Positions 44,120-54,010 of a stretch of DNA of 64,000 bases are shown in pieces. The notes under the pieces were generated by a model. The model was not told where the DNA came from, searched no databases, and saw only the letters and a list, made by a program, of their open reading frames with translations. How positions within the stretch are numbered: the first letter of the stretch is position 1; every line of letters starts with the position of its first letter. The stretch spans positions 26,722,001 through 26,786,000 of the forward strand of contig CM060732.1 in NCBI GenBank assembly GCA_030704615.1, in the 5' to 3' direction. The stretch is from Takakia lepidozioides. Its lineage: Eukaryota > Streptophyta > Takakiopsida > Takakiales > Takakiaceae. The position numbers and the translations under genes were made by a program.

Positions 44120-45795
44120 AGACGGAGAAAGACGGATACCCAATGGGATTTACTCTGGACTTTTGGGAGGAAATGACGTCTTATAGGCCGGAGTGGCAGT
44201 CAAGGGATGGCCAACGTGCACTGCCCCTAGTGCGGTTTATTAGTGTAGTGGTGGATCATAGAAATATGATGCCCACATTGGCTGCATTCTCAGGTGTGGT
44301 GGCTTAGGGTGGTGAGCTCTTGGAAGGAAATAGCCATGCAGATGATAGGCCACCACCTGATGAGGACAAGCAATTGGTATACAAGGCTGAGTTGCTTCCT
44401 CATGTTCCTGTGCATAGCTCACTGTGGGGTACAGTTGGGGATTTGCAGCGAGTGGCAAGCCAGTGTGTGTAGCAAGCATGACATGAGGCCTTTCCATCGG
44501 TAGGTGAGGAGAATTCAGTGACATCACCTGGACCTCCTCAGTTAGCTCCATTGGACACAATGCCTATTATCTGGCAACAACCTGACTCGGGCATTTGTTT
44601 GCTAGACCTGTTTGGAGGCATGAGCACTGGGCTTGCAGGAGTGTTGTAAGCAGGGATTAAAGTACATAAGTACTTGTATGTGGAGAAGGTGAGATTGCTC
44701 GGCGTATTTCTATGCGCCACATTGTCTTGCTCACACACGGGTATCCTGAGTTGTTGCCTCTCTCAGCAATTCAAGGGTATCAAAAGGCCTTGCTAGCAGA
44801 CATTACCTTGCTGGGGGCGGATAATTTGGACCGGCATGGTCCTATTGACGTGGTGATAGTCGGATAGCCTTGCCAATGACACTCTCCCGCAGGTCATGGG
44901 AATGACTTGCATGATGCACGATCTCATCTGTTTTGGGAGATATTGCGAGTGTTGTGTGACTTGCAGGTGAGGCAAGTGCAACCTCCAGCTTACATCCTGG
45001 AGAATGTTCCTCTCATGGGAGATTCTCGGGCCAGGGTTATGGCCAGTGTGCATCAGATCCGGTCATGGATTGGACCAGCTGTATTGTTGGATGTAGCTGC
45101 AGTGGGTTCCCGGACACATAGGCCTAGGTTGTGGTGGACCAATCTTGCACCACCAGAGTTGCTCAATAGAGCCTATCATTCCATTCAACGACCACCCAAC
45201 CTCACGGTTGAGGGCATTTTGGACCAGGGGAGGCAACCACAGAGAGTGCAATATGATGATCGTCCACCTTCAGTGGTGGTCAATCGAGTGGGGCAACCAC
45301 GTGCGGCCTTGCCTACACTCATGATTTTTCCCTCGTCTCATGTTTTTCAAGACAATGGTCCAGGGCTGATTTGGGACAATGTGCTACAGCAACTGGTGGC
45401 GCCTAGTGCAGATGAGTGAGAGCGGGCAATGGGGTTTGCCACGGGCACTACAGCTGTGCCAGCTCTGTCAGAGGCATCACGACGCCAGGTGTTGGGTCAG
45501 GCAATGGATCTCAATTGCTTGACATGGATCATTGACTTGTGCATGGCTGAGCAATGGAGATTGCAAACATTGGTGGCTACTTCTGCACTTCCATTGGATA
45601 TTGCACCATCTCTGCCAATCGGGACGGTGGAGGCAGTGAGTGGGGGCGAGCATATGATCATGGGGTGCAAACACCCATGGCAGATGTGGGATGAGATGCG
45701 CAAAGAGAGAGTCATTGGATCTCTCAAGCAGTAGTATGAGGAGTGAGGAGAGCCATACACTGAGGATTAGTTGGAGGCCAAGGTGGCTAATGGGG
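44120..45795 (+). pseudogene. Decayed copy of the protease/DNMT region of the methyltransferase element
   Basis: Parallels 49300-50880 of the better element. It starts in the segment after the protease (WQSRDGQRALPL), continues through GICLLDLFGGMSTGLAGVL (motif I), a ruined catalytic loop (VIVG-stop-PCQ-stop-HS where the other copy has GWPCQGHS), AYILENVPLM (ENV motif), HRPRLWWTNL, and RRQVLGQAMDLNCLTWI (motif X), which is intact in this copy. Stops lie where the other copy has glutamine or tryptophan codons. Homology ends at the start of the minisatellite at about 45795. Confidence 0.9.
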
Positions 45796-46190
45796 CTGTG
45801 ACGGGCTGTGACAGGCTGTGGTGGGCTGTGCCCTGTGGCCTGTGGGGCTGTGAGGGGCTGTGACAGGCTGTGGCGGGCTGTGACAAGCTGTGCCCAGTGG
45901 CCTGTGGGGCTGTGACGGGCTGTGACAGGCTATGATGGGTTGTGATGGGCTGTGACAGGCTGTGCCCTGTGGCCTGTGGGGCTGTAACGGGCTGTGATAG
46001 GCTGTGATGGGCTGTGACAGGCTGTGGTGGCCTGTGCCCTATGGTCTGTGGGGCTGTGAGGGGCTGTGACAGGTTGTGGCATGTGTGGGGCTGTGACGGC
46101 TGTGACCAGTGAACTGTGTGGGCCTGTGCTGGTCTGTGGTGGCCCGTGTTGACCTGTGGACGGCCTGTGCTAACTCGTGGAGGCACTGGT
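45790..46190 (-). repeat. 10-bp minisatellite, unit like GGGCTGTGAC
   Basis: About 400 bases of GGCTGTGACA/GGCTGTGGTG/GGCCTGTGGG variants with period 10. A higher-order pattern of about 60-100 bases containing GTGCCCTGTGGCCTGTGGGG recurs three to four times. The reverse complement of the unit matches the array at 29815-29990. The 139-residue minus-strand frame here is only this repeat translated. Confidence 0.9.
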
Positions 46191-46199
46191 GGACTGCCT

Positions 46200-46843
46200 A
46201 AGGACTGGCATGTGGTCTTGAAGGCCGAATTTTGAAGTTCGTGGAGGGAGGTTTGAGGAGTATCTTCATGATATTCCCATGGTCATGCAAGTGAGGGAAG
46301 AGAGGAGATGAAGAGTGTTGGGATGAGGGCATGCTGGGGTTAGGCATTGCTTTAGCTTCTTTTCCACGTAGTTTCCACCCTCTCATTAGGCCAAGACCTT
46401 TCCGTAGGTGGAGGCAAGAGTCAGTCCGGGTTTGGGCTGGGGTGTCCTTGCAGGAGCAACACCGTAGAGTTGTTTTTGGTGTGGGGGAGTTGTCGTTCTG
46501 ATTTCTTGTGTTTGGATCCCCTCCATACCTGCATGCTTGACTGTGCGCCATGCTAGTTTTGTGTGGGCGCTTGTTTTTATAGGTGATTGGTCCGGATTTG
46601 ATCACTGGCCAGTCCTAGAGCATGCTGTCAATGGTGAGGCTGGGGTGATGACCAGCCAGACCATCATTGTTTCTCCTGTGGTGAGGTTGGAGGTGATGAC
46701 CAGCCAACCATAGGAGTGCTTGCGGTGGATGCAGGTACAAGTGTAGGCTATGTTAGGAACTTAGTATTCCAAACCATAAGCCGCAACAGGTTCTCTACCC
46801 GGTTACCTTGTGGAGAGGGGGTTAGGGACATATTCATGACCGG
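46200..46843. other. Leader region of the methyltransferase element; no 5' LTR seen
   Basis: A segment GGTGATGACCAGCCA is duplicated at 46642-46656 and 46691-46705. I find nothing matching the 3' LTR (ACTAGTGG-rich) here, so the 5' LTR is missing, diverged or located elsewhere. No gene. Confidence 0.45.
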
Positions 46844-48061
46844 TTGAGTGTCAACACGGAGGTGCCACTAGTTGCTGGGGACAGTGCTGGTTCGAGCACT
46901 AGCGATACTAGTGGGTACACGAGACGAGGTGTGCGGTTTAGGCCACCTTCACCTCTTGTGTCTTCTACGGAAGGTTCTGATTCGGATTGTGACTCAGGAG
47001 GACTCATACCGGCGGTGCAAGTTGTTTCCTTGTCATTGTTGTGGGACACAATGGAGGAGATGTATGGAGCTACCAAGGGGCCACAAAGGTATTCTGGGGC
47101 GGTGGGCACTATCAAGTTGGATGATTTTATCCAAGAGTTTGATAGTTGGTGTGATTTGCAGCAAATGCGCAATCCACAACTATTTACGCCTTTCATGGCA
47201 TGGAAGGGGTTGTTTCAGCACCTTGAGGGGCCGCCTATGGATGATTACCATGAGTTCAAGCAGGGGCATGAGGTTGAGATCGAGGAGTGGAGGATGTACT
47301 GGTCACCCGACTATGTCTCCATCACTAGGGGCACTAGAGTCACAAGGGCAGTGGCTACACCTGCCGCTGCACCGGTAGCTTCAGCAAGCAGCAGTGGGAC
47401 TAGTAGGACTGGTGGTACCGTAGCTACGACGTCCACCCAAGCCACTATCGCACCGGCACCAGTACCCGTGCCTGCCTTCAACCTTGTTGTGGAGTTCTTC
47501 GAAGAGTTGAGAAAGAACTACCAAGGGGTGAGGACAGAGAAGTTGCGGAGCTTGCAAGAGTTCCAACGGAAGCCTACTGAGAGCTTGAGGGAGGCTTTCA
47601 CTCGCATGAGGCGCTTGATAAATGTAACCCAAGGGGTTACGGAAGCTCAGGCAGTCCAATTTTGGTATGGGATATTGGACAAGGAGTTGAGGAGAAGGGT
47701 GCGGGATGCAACTCTCCTACAAGCGGCCCAACCCACCTTAGCAAATGTGTTTTTGCTGGCAGAGCGGATAGAGCTCAACATGGTGGAGGAACGAGTGGTC
47801 ATGGTGGGATTTGCTAAGGAGACACCACGGGGTAGTGGTGCTCCTAGCCAACCACTACCTCAACGTGCTCAAGGCAACAAGGGGGCTCAGGTGAAGCTCA
47901 GAGAAGGGCAGAGAGGACCTCAGATGCAGGGGTCTCTCCCTTCATTTGCAGGCCAACAACGGGCGGATGTGGTGTGTTGGACATGTGGAGGACCCCACGT
48001 CAAGAAGGATTGTCCAGAGGGAGGCAAAGGGCCGGCACATGCACAGCCTGCACAGTTGTAG
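46844..48061 (+). CDS. Gag with C-terminal zinc knuckle
   Basis: 405 residues. The retrotransposon gag fold is seen in VEFFEELRKNYQGVRTEKLR, LQEFQRKPTESLREAFTRMR and FWYGILDKELRRRVRD, the usual helical core. An acidic/Ser N-terminus and an A/T/P-rich linker (about residues 165-200) precede it. CWTCGGPHVKKDC is a CX2CX3HX4C knuckle near the end. TAG at 48059-48061 stops the frame, but the next codons continue it as a second knuckle, so the stop lies between two knuckles: either a readthrough site or a nonsense mutation. The encoded protein would package element RNA. Confidence 0.85.
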   Translation: MSVNTEVPLVAGDSAGSSTSDTSGYTRRGVRFRPPSPLVSSTEGSDSDCDSGGLIPAVQVVSLSLLWDTMEEMYGATKGPQRYSGAVGTIKLDDFIQEFDSWCDLQQMRNPQLFTPFMAWKGLFQHLEGPPMDDYHEFKQGHEVEIEEWRMYWSPDYVSITRGTRVTRAVATPAAAPVASASSSGTSRTGGTVATTSTQATIAPAPVPVPAFNLVVEFFEELRKNYQGVRTEKLRSLQEFQRKPTESLREAFTRMRRLINVTQGVTEAQAVQFWYGILDKELRRRVRDATLLQAAQPTLANVFLLAERIELNMVEERVVMVGFAKETPRGSGAPSQPLPQRAQGNKGAQVKLREGQRGPQMQGSLPSFAGQQRADVVCWTCGGPHVKKDCPEGGKGPAHAQPAQL

Positions 48062-50575
48062 TGTGGGCATTGTGGCAAGCACGGGCATGGAGAGGCCCAG
48101 TGTTATGGTTTGCATCCCGAGTTGCGCCCAGGCCAGTTCCAAGGGAACAATGGTGGCCGGGGGCGAGGGGGAGCAGCCCAAAGAGGACGTGGTGGCCAGG
48201 CACGGGGTGTAGGCCAAGGGCAAGCTCAACATGGCCAAGGACGCGGAGGTCAAGGTGTTGACCAAGACATGGCCAACCGGCTTCAGCAGCTAGAGCAGAG
48301 GCTCGCTGCCATGACTACAGCTCAGGTGGTACCGGCTCCAAGGCCGGATGGTCCACCTCCTGCTCCTGAGGGAGGAGATATGGGAGGTATGGGATTCATG
48401 TGCGGAGCAGCACCACAGGTGGAGTCTGCTGCAGCCGTGACTCGAGGAGCAGCACGAGTTCCTGAGCCACGAGGTGCAGAGGTGGAGTTGGATCCACAGC
48501 GTGGGGAAACAAGCCGTCAGGCTAGGCTTCCTCAGTCATTCACATTGGCGGAGACAGTGTCGACACCATCCATGGCACCTAGTTCTCGCTCGACTGTTAC
48601 CGAGGCAGAGGTTACTATGTTATTGGGGAAAACTACACGGGTAGCATCGTCACCTAGTGTTGCCAAAGCTACGGCAGCTAGTGTACTGCTGGGAGCGGCC
48701 ACTGTGTGCCAGACTCCATTGTTCTCGGCTACCATGATTGCGATGTCAGGGGTAAGACCAGCTGAGGTGTTTAGGCTGGCAGCTACACTCTGTGAGAGTG
48801 AGGAGGTTACTTCATCTTCTACGGAGATAGTGGGAGGTGTAGTGCCGGAGGGATCCTCGGATTTGAGGATCAAGACTACCACGGCGGCGCCATGGCAAGC
48901 TGCAGCTGCCAGGTTGATGGAGCTGCCAGCTAGGCCAGCCATTGAGCGCGCCATGGTGACACCTGGAGTTGTCATGTTAGACAACCAGGATGACATTTTT
49001 TGTTTGAGTGGACCGGCAGGCAAGAGGTACCGGCCATTGCGGGTCTTGTTGGACTCGGGAGCTCAGCCATTGATGCTGGGCAGAACTGCTATTGCAGGCT
49101 TGGGCCTCACGGAGGCGGATATGGAACCTTGTCCTTTCCAGATACAGACGTCTCTGGGAGGATCGGAGCAGGCTCGGGGCATGACACGGCGTGAGTTGGC
49201 TATCAGACTACGGCCGGATCACCCTACAGATGGCTCAGTGATGCAAGCCAAAGCCATTATGACAGATGCGGTCTCGTACGATGTCCTGGTTGGTGGGGCA
49301 GTGTTGTACCCCATGGGCTTCACCCTGGTTTTTTGGGAGGAGTCAGCTTCCTATAGGCCTGGATGGCAGTCAGGGGAGGGCCGGCATGTGCAGCTCCCTG
49401 TGACGTTTATAGGAGGAGTTGCAGTTGCCCAGCGGGGCAAGATGCCGACACTAGCAGCATTCACAGCTGCAGTGACTTGGCCTGCAGAGTTGCTAGAGGG
49501 CAACGCTCATTCAGAGGATGTGTCACCTCCAGGAGAGCAGGATGACATATATGGTATGGCGGAGTTGCCTGCCATGGTTGTTCAGACTCCATTTTGGGGC
49601 ACGAGCAAGGATTTGCAGTGGGTTGCTGATCGACGGGTGCAACAAGCCTGGGTGGAGGCTTTTGTACCATCAGGAGAGGAGGAGAGTGCGGGGATTGCAC
49701 CAGGACCACCTCCGTTGTCACCATTGGATACCATACCTATTGTGTGGCAGTATCCGGATGAAGGCATTTGTCTTCTGGACTTGTTTGGCGGGATCAGCAC
49801 CGGATTGGCTGCTGTATTACAGGCATGCGTACGAGTTCGGTGTTACCTGTATGTAGAGAGAGATGAGACTACACGACACGTTTCACTTCGCCATGTTGCT
49901 CAGTTGGTGCAGCAATACCCTGAGTTGTTGCTGGTGTCTGCAGTTCGTGGATATCAGCAGGCCTTGCCAGCAGACATTTCGTTGCTGGGGGCGCAGGATT
50001 TGGATCGGGTTGGCTCCTTTGATCTGGTAGTGGCAGGTTGGCCCTGCCAAGGGCATTCATCAGCCGAGCATGGCAATGGATTGCGAGACTCGAGGTCGGG
50101 TCTGTTTTGGGAGATGGTGCGGGTTTTGCGCCACTTGCAGCTTCACCAAGCTATATCTCCAGTATACATCTTGGAGAATGTGCCACTGATGGACGATTCT
50201 CGGGCTAGGGTGATGGCCAGTGTGCATCAAGTCCGGTCGTGGCTTGGGTCAGCAGAGTTGCTAAATGCAGCTACAGTGGGGTCACGGGCTCATCGTCCAC
50301 GGCTATGGTGGACTAACTTGATGCCACCCGCACTGCTCAAGCGTGCATTTGATGGGGTGCAGCGGCCAGCACACCTCATAGTGGATAACATTTTGGACAC
50401 AGGGAGGCAGTCTCAGCGTGTGAGACACGATGACCGTTCGCCTTTGGCAGTGGTCAACAGGGTCAACCACGAGCAGCATTACCTACACTGCTCAGCTTCC
50501 CAGGATCGCATGCTTTCCGAGATAGTGAACCTGGCCTCTGTGGGATGCTCAGTTGCAACAATTAGTGGAGCCTAA
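48062..50575 (+). CDS. Zinc knuckle, aspartic protease and C5-cytosine DNA methyltransferase
   Basis: Open from just after the gag TAG and in the same phase. CGHCGKHGHGEAQC (48062-48103) is a canonical CX2CX4HX4C knuckle; a G/R/Q-rich stretch follows. LLDSGAQPLML near 49046-49080 is the retroviral-type aspartic protease motif. The methyltransferase shows motif I LLDLFGGISTGLAAVL (about 49772), motif IV GWPCQGHS with the catalytic Cys (about 50036), VYILENVPLM (motif VI ENV, about 50165) and HRPRLWWTNL (motif VIII). GLRDSRSGLFWEMVRVLRHL after motif IV recalls the DNMT3/DRM-like class. A one-base loss near 50462 shifts the frame, so this open frame ends at 50575 before motifs IX-X; those follow in other phases (SEASRRQV..., GQAMDLNCLTWI) at 50580-50720. 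The catalytic core is intact; the C-terminus is broken in this copy. Confidence 0.9.
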   Translation, partial: CGHCGKHGHGEAQCYGLHPELRPGQFQGNNGGRGRGGAAQRGRGGQARGVGQGQAQHGQGRGGQGVDQDMANRLQQLEQRLAAMTTAQVVPAPRPDGPPPAPEGGDMGGMGFMCGAAPQVESAAAVTRGAARVPEPRGAEVELDPQRGETSRQARLPQSFTLAETVSTPSMAPSSRSTVTEAEVTMLLGKTTRVASSPSVAKATAASVLLGAATVCQTPLFSATMIAMSGVRPAEVFRLAATLCESEEVTSSSTEIVGGVVPEGSSDLRIKTTTAAPWQAAAARLMELPARPAIERAMVTPGVVMLDNQDDIFCLSGPAGKRYRPLRVLLDSGAQPLMLGRTAIAGLGLTEADMEPCPFQIQTSLGGSEQARGMTRRELAIRLRPDHPTDGSVMQAKAIMTDAVSYDVLVGGAVLYPMGFTLVFWEESASYRPGWQSGEGRHVQLPVTFIGGVAVAQRGKMPTLAAFTAAVTWPAELLEGNAHSEDVSPPGEQDDIYGMAELPAMVVQTPFWGTSKDLQWVADRRVQQAWVEAFVPSGEEESAGIAPGPPPLSPLDTIPIVWQYPDEGICLLDLFGGISTGLAAVLQACVRVRCYLYVERDETTRHVSLRHVAQLVQQYPELLLVSAVRGYQQALPADISLLGAQDLDRVGSFDLVVAGWPCQGHSSAEHGNGLRDSRSGLFWEMVRVLRHLQLHQAISPVYILENVPLMDDSRARVMASVHQVRSWLGSAELLNAATVGSRAHRPRLWWTNLMPPALLKRAFDGVQRPAHLIVDNILDTGRQSQRVRHDDRSPLAVVNRVNHEQHYLHCSASQDRMLSEIVNLASVGCSVATISGA

Positions 50576-51327
50576 TGCCGACGAGCAAGAGCGGGCTATG
50601 GGTTTTTCCATTGGGACCACGGCAGTGCCTTCTCTTTCTGAGGCATCACGTCGTCAGGTGTGGGGCAAGCAATGGATCTAAATTGCTTGACCTGGATTAT
50701 TAGCTTGGCTATGGCTGAGCAACGCAGAGTGCGGAGTGCACTTCCCTTGACGGTCTCTCTGCCTACTGAGACAGTACAAGCAGTGAGTGGGGGCGAACCG
50801 GTGAGGACCACAGGGTGTAGACATCCATGGCACACGTGGGAGGTGCTCGAGGTTCAGAGGGAGTTGGCAGCCAAGGCGGCTGTGATGGATGAGGTTGGGG
50901 ATTCTTCTCGGGTTGAGGAGGTCCTCAAGGATGAGATGATGGGGCAGGATGAGGCCTTGTCATTGACTGAGCAGGTAGGGAGTACTGCTCAAGAGGTTGT
51001 AGCATAGCAACCACGAGACGCGTCCTCTATCTCTAAGTCTGCTGGACTTAAGGTTGCAGTTACGAAGGGAAATTGGGAGCCTGACATTGGACTTATTGTC
51101 ACTAGAGGAGAGAGACGATGTATACGGCTGTTCCTGAGGCTTATATGAATTGCTTTGCCTCTCGTGCTACGGTGGAGGAGCATGAGACACATGTTCAGGT
51201 TGTGCATCGATCGGGTTTGGTCAATAGGGATGCGGATGGATTGAGTCGCAATCCATGCACGAGCCAGCAGGATGACACTAGAGCTCGGTGGCATGGTGAG
51301 ACGGACGAGGAGATGGTGCCGGGATGA
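50576..51327 (+). pseudogene. Broken DNMT C-terminus, deletion scar and RNase H tail
   Basis: 50576-50720 carries motif IX-X (MGFSIGTTAVPSLSEASRRQ, then MDLNCLTWIISLAMAEQ) across two frame changes when compared with the copy at 45360-45550. 50720-51007 is an acidic linker also present in part at 45740-45790. At 51118-51327 the frame has HVQVVHRSGLVNRDADGLSR, the C-terminal end of a gypsy RNase H. The whole RT and the RNase H core should lie between and are absent. Confidence 0.75.
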
Positions 51328-51342
51328 CATGCATCTGCCTTT

Positions 51343-52894
51343 TTGTGTATCTTGGCATCGGGAGGTCAGGTTGGACCTACAATAGGGATGACTGTAGACG
51401 GAGTGTATGAGGACCCTGAGGCTAGTGATGAGCCAAGTGGTGCTAGAGTTATACATGAGGATTCAGTTGTGTTGGACTACCTCCACACTGGAGACACGGC
51501 AGCTAGTGTGACTGCCAAGGAGAGGGATCGGATCCTACAACGAGCCAAGAGGTTCAAGTGGGAGGGGATACAGCTGCTTCGAGTGTGGGAGGATGGTCGG
51601 ATGAGGATCATGCCTCACCCAACACAGCGTGCACAGTTAGTGCGGCATGCCCATGAGGACTTGGGGCATTTTGGAGTGCGACGCACTCATAGTTTACTGC
51701 AGGGGCAGTATTGGTGGCGTGGTATGCACACAGAGGTGCAACAGTTCGTGGCTAGGTGCATGGTGTGTGACAGGGTGCGTGCTTCATTCAACGCCCCTAC
51801 ACCACAGTTGCATCCTTTACCCATCATGGGATTGGGCTACAGATGGAGTCTTGACTTCGCAGGGCCTTTTGCCACTGACGATGTGTCACCACAGATATGT
51901 GTTGGTGATGGTGGAGCACTTCTCCAAGTGGATTGAGTTGATTCCATTGCCTGACAAGGCTAGTGAGGGGGCTGCATATGCATTCTTGGATCGTGTGCTT
52001 AGCCGATTCGGTGCTCCAGCTGAGGTACTCACGGACCAAGGGAGAGAGTTCTTGGGGGAGTTTCAAGCTTTGTGTGATAAAGCCTTGATAGACCACCGCA
52101 CCACTTCTCGGGATCATCCTGAGGCCGATGGCTTGGCAGAAAGAGTTGTTCAGACGATGAAGAGGGGTTTGCGCAAGTATGGCTTGCAGAAGGGACACCT
52201 AGGAGATTGGGATCTTCAGGTTTCTTGGTTAGCCATGGGCTACAGGTTCAGCAAACAAGCATCACTTGCCTCATTCTCACCATATTTCCTTCTCTTTGGC
52301 CGAGAGCCGGATTTTCTTGCAGCCATTCGTAGGGACACTGCTCAAGTCTTTAACCTTGACGATCCGGATGTGTGGGTACGTGCATGTGATCAGCGTGCAG
52401 AGTTGTTCAAGAAAGTCATGCCCATGGCTTTTGAGAACCTTGCCATTGCACAGCACCGTGATACGTTGAGGTATGCCACTATATGTGGTGGAGGGTATCG
52501 TCCTGGGGTTCAGAGGTTTAGCCCTGGTGACTATGTTTATTTGCAGCAGACTACTCCTACGACTCTGGATGTTACTGCAGGGCGTGTTATTTTGAGGGTT
52601 CGAGAGGTGTTGCCCTCAGGGGTCCTGATCTTAGAGGGTCGGGATGACATGACTTGGAAGGACCATGTGCGTAATTGTGCGCCATGTCACCTTCCCAATG
52701 TCGATGGCAGAGTTGACCCAAACTTGGCAGTGGTACCTGCAGGTTTGAGGTGCATGCTCTGTGGGTCTGCCAAAGAGGCAGCCACCATGCTGGTGTGTGA
52801 TCGATGCTCAAGAGGTTGGCACATAGGATGCTTGACACCACCTCTTGAGAGGGTTCCTGATGGAGATTGGTTATGTCCACACTGCTTGGGATAG
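51343..52894 (+). pseudogene. Integrase with C-terminal PHD finger, one frameshift
   Basis: 51343-51890: H-x4-H in HAHEDLGHFG, then C-x2-C in ARCMVCDRV (HHCC zinc site), then YRWSLDFAGPF with the first catalytic Asp. One base out of phase near 51893 moves the frame; it continues HRYVLVMVEHFSKWIELI, TDQGREFLGEF (second Asp, about 52033) and DGLAERVVQTMKRG (Glu, about 52139). SPGDYVYLQQTTPTT is the C-terminal beta module. Then 52751-52885 encodes a PHD finger with spacing C-x2-C-x11-C-x2-C-x4-H-x2-C-x14-C-x2-C and the conserved Trp before the His (GWH). The protein ends four codons after the start of the last zinc pair. A PHD there could direct integration to particular histone states, as chromodomains do in chromoviruses. 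Confidence 0.85.
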
Positions 52895-53154
52895 TGGCTG
52901 TGGATATGACTAGTGGCAGCTCACAAGACATGGGAGGCCAAGCTCATAGGAGTCAATACCCAAGATCTCAGGCTCAAGTTCACAGGTTGCAAGACGGCGA
53001 CTAACGATGGGGCAACTCTTGTACCCGGCCTCTTGATCTATTGAGTTTGAGTGTAGTAGGGATAGTGGTGGAGGACTTAGTGAGGCTATGGCCACTATCA
53101 CATCTTGTGGCTACCTGGACTTAGAGGGACCTAAGCGCCAGCTAGGGGGGCGAT

Positions 53155-53800
53155 TGTGATGGACTAGTGGCAGCCTAGTGGTGGACTAGTGGCTGCACTA
53201 GTGGTGGCTAGTGGCAGCCTAGTGGTGCACTAGTGGTGCACTAGTGATATACTAGTGTTTGGTGTGCACATATGTTGTGTGGTTTGGACAGCGATGTAGT
53301 TGTGTAGCGATATGTATGCGCACGACAGCTGTCAAGTTATTTTACCACTAGTGTGAAGTTAGCTAGGAAATAACTAGCTTTTATATATTGACATTTGGGA
53401 TTGACCCAAGTGTGTCAATCCAGGGGCCAATACATGTTTGGGCACCTGGCGTTGTTATCTTCACGGCTGTCAAGTTATTTTACCACTAGTGTGAAACTAG
53501 CTAGGAAATAGCTAGCTTTTACATATTGACATTTGGGATTGGCCCAAGTGTCAGTCCAGGGGTCAAGGCAGATTTAGGCCCTGGAGTGGTTATCTTCACG
53601 GCAAGCGCGGGAGGCTCATCTTTCTCGAGTTGAACCTCACTGCGCCTAGCTATGGCGCCGTAGTGTGGATTCCCCATGGCGTGGGGTGCACTTGGCTTGA
53701 CTTGTATTTGAGTGATGAGGTTATATATGCATGAGTTTATGCTTCAGCTTTGTGAGCTCGCATGAGCTCGTGCTTGTATTCTTCTTCTTTATCTATTGTA
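53155..53800 (+). repeat. Putative 3' LTR of the methyltransferase element
   Basis: Begins TGTGATGGACTAG after a G-rich tract (GCTAGGGGGG). The first 110 bases are made of ACTAGTGG words. A segment of about 136 bases (53327-53462, starting GCTGTCAAGTTATTTTACCA) is tandemly duplicated at 53464-53600. The end near 53796-53800 is set by a second TGTAATGGACTAGTGG start. The expected CA terminus is not obvious. Confidence 0.6.
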
Positions 53801-54010
53801 ATGGACTAGTGGCTGCACTAGTGGTGGCTAATGGCAGCCTAGTGTTGGACTAGCGGCTGCACTAGTGGTGACTAATGGTTGTCTAGTGGCAGCCTAGTGG
53901 TGCACTATTGGTGCACTAGTGATAGACTAGTGTTTGGTGTGCACATATGTTGTGTGGTTTGGACAGTGATGTAGTTGTGTAGCGATATGTATGCGCACGA
54001 CAACTGCTAA
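53797..54010 (+). repeat. Partial second LTR copy in tandem
   Basis: TGTAATGGACTAGTGGCTGC through GTAGCGATATGTATGCGCAC repeats the first ~180 bases of the preceding LTR at high identity, with extra ACTAGTGG units, then diverges at about 54008. It could be an LTR-LTR junction remnant or a truncated second element. Confidence 0.75.

Larger units (their letters stand above)
46844..54010 (+). mobile_element. Ty3-type retrotransposon with cytosine methyltransferase and PHD finger
   Basis: Domain order: gag, CCHC knuckle, TAG, second CCHC knuckle, aspartic protease, C5-cytosine methyltransferase, tail of RNase H, integrase, PHD finger, purine-rich tract (AGCTAGGGGGGCGA at 53140), LTR-like repeats. 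RT and most of RNase H are missing. At least three frameshifts (about 50462, 50650 and 51893) show this copy is defective. Such DNMT capture by retrotransposons has been reported in charophytes and dinoflagellates. Confidence 0.85.

Noticed and set aside
45767-46186. 139-residue minus-strand protein of SQPVTA repeats
   Set aside because: It is the 10-bp minisatellite read in frame; all phases stay open because the unit lacks stops.
48532-49023. 163-residue minus-strand frame
   Set aside because: Antisense to the alanine/threonine-rich part of the zinc knuckle-protease-DNMT frame.
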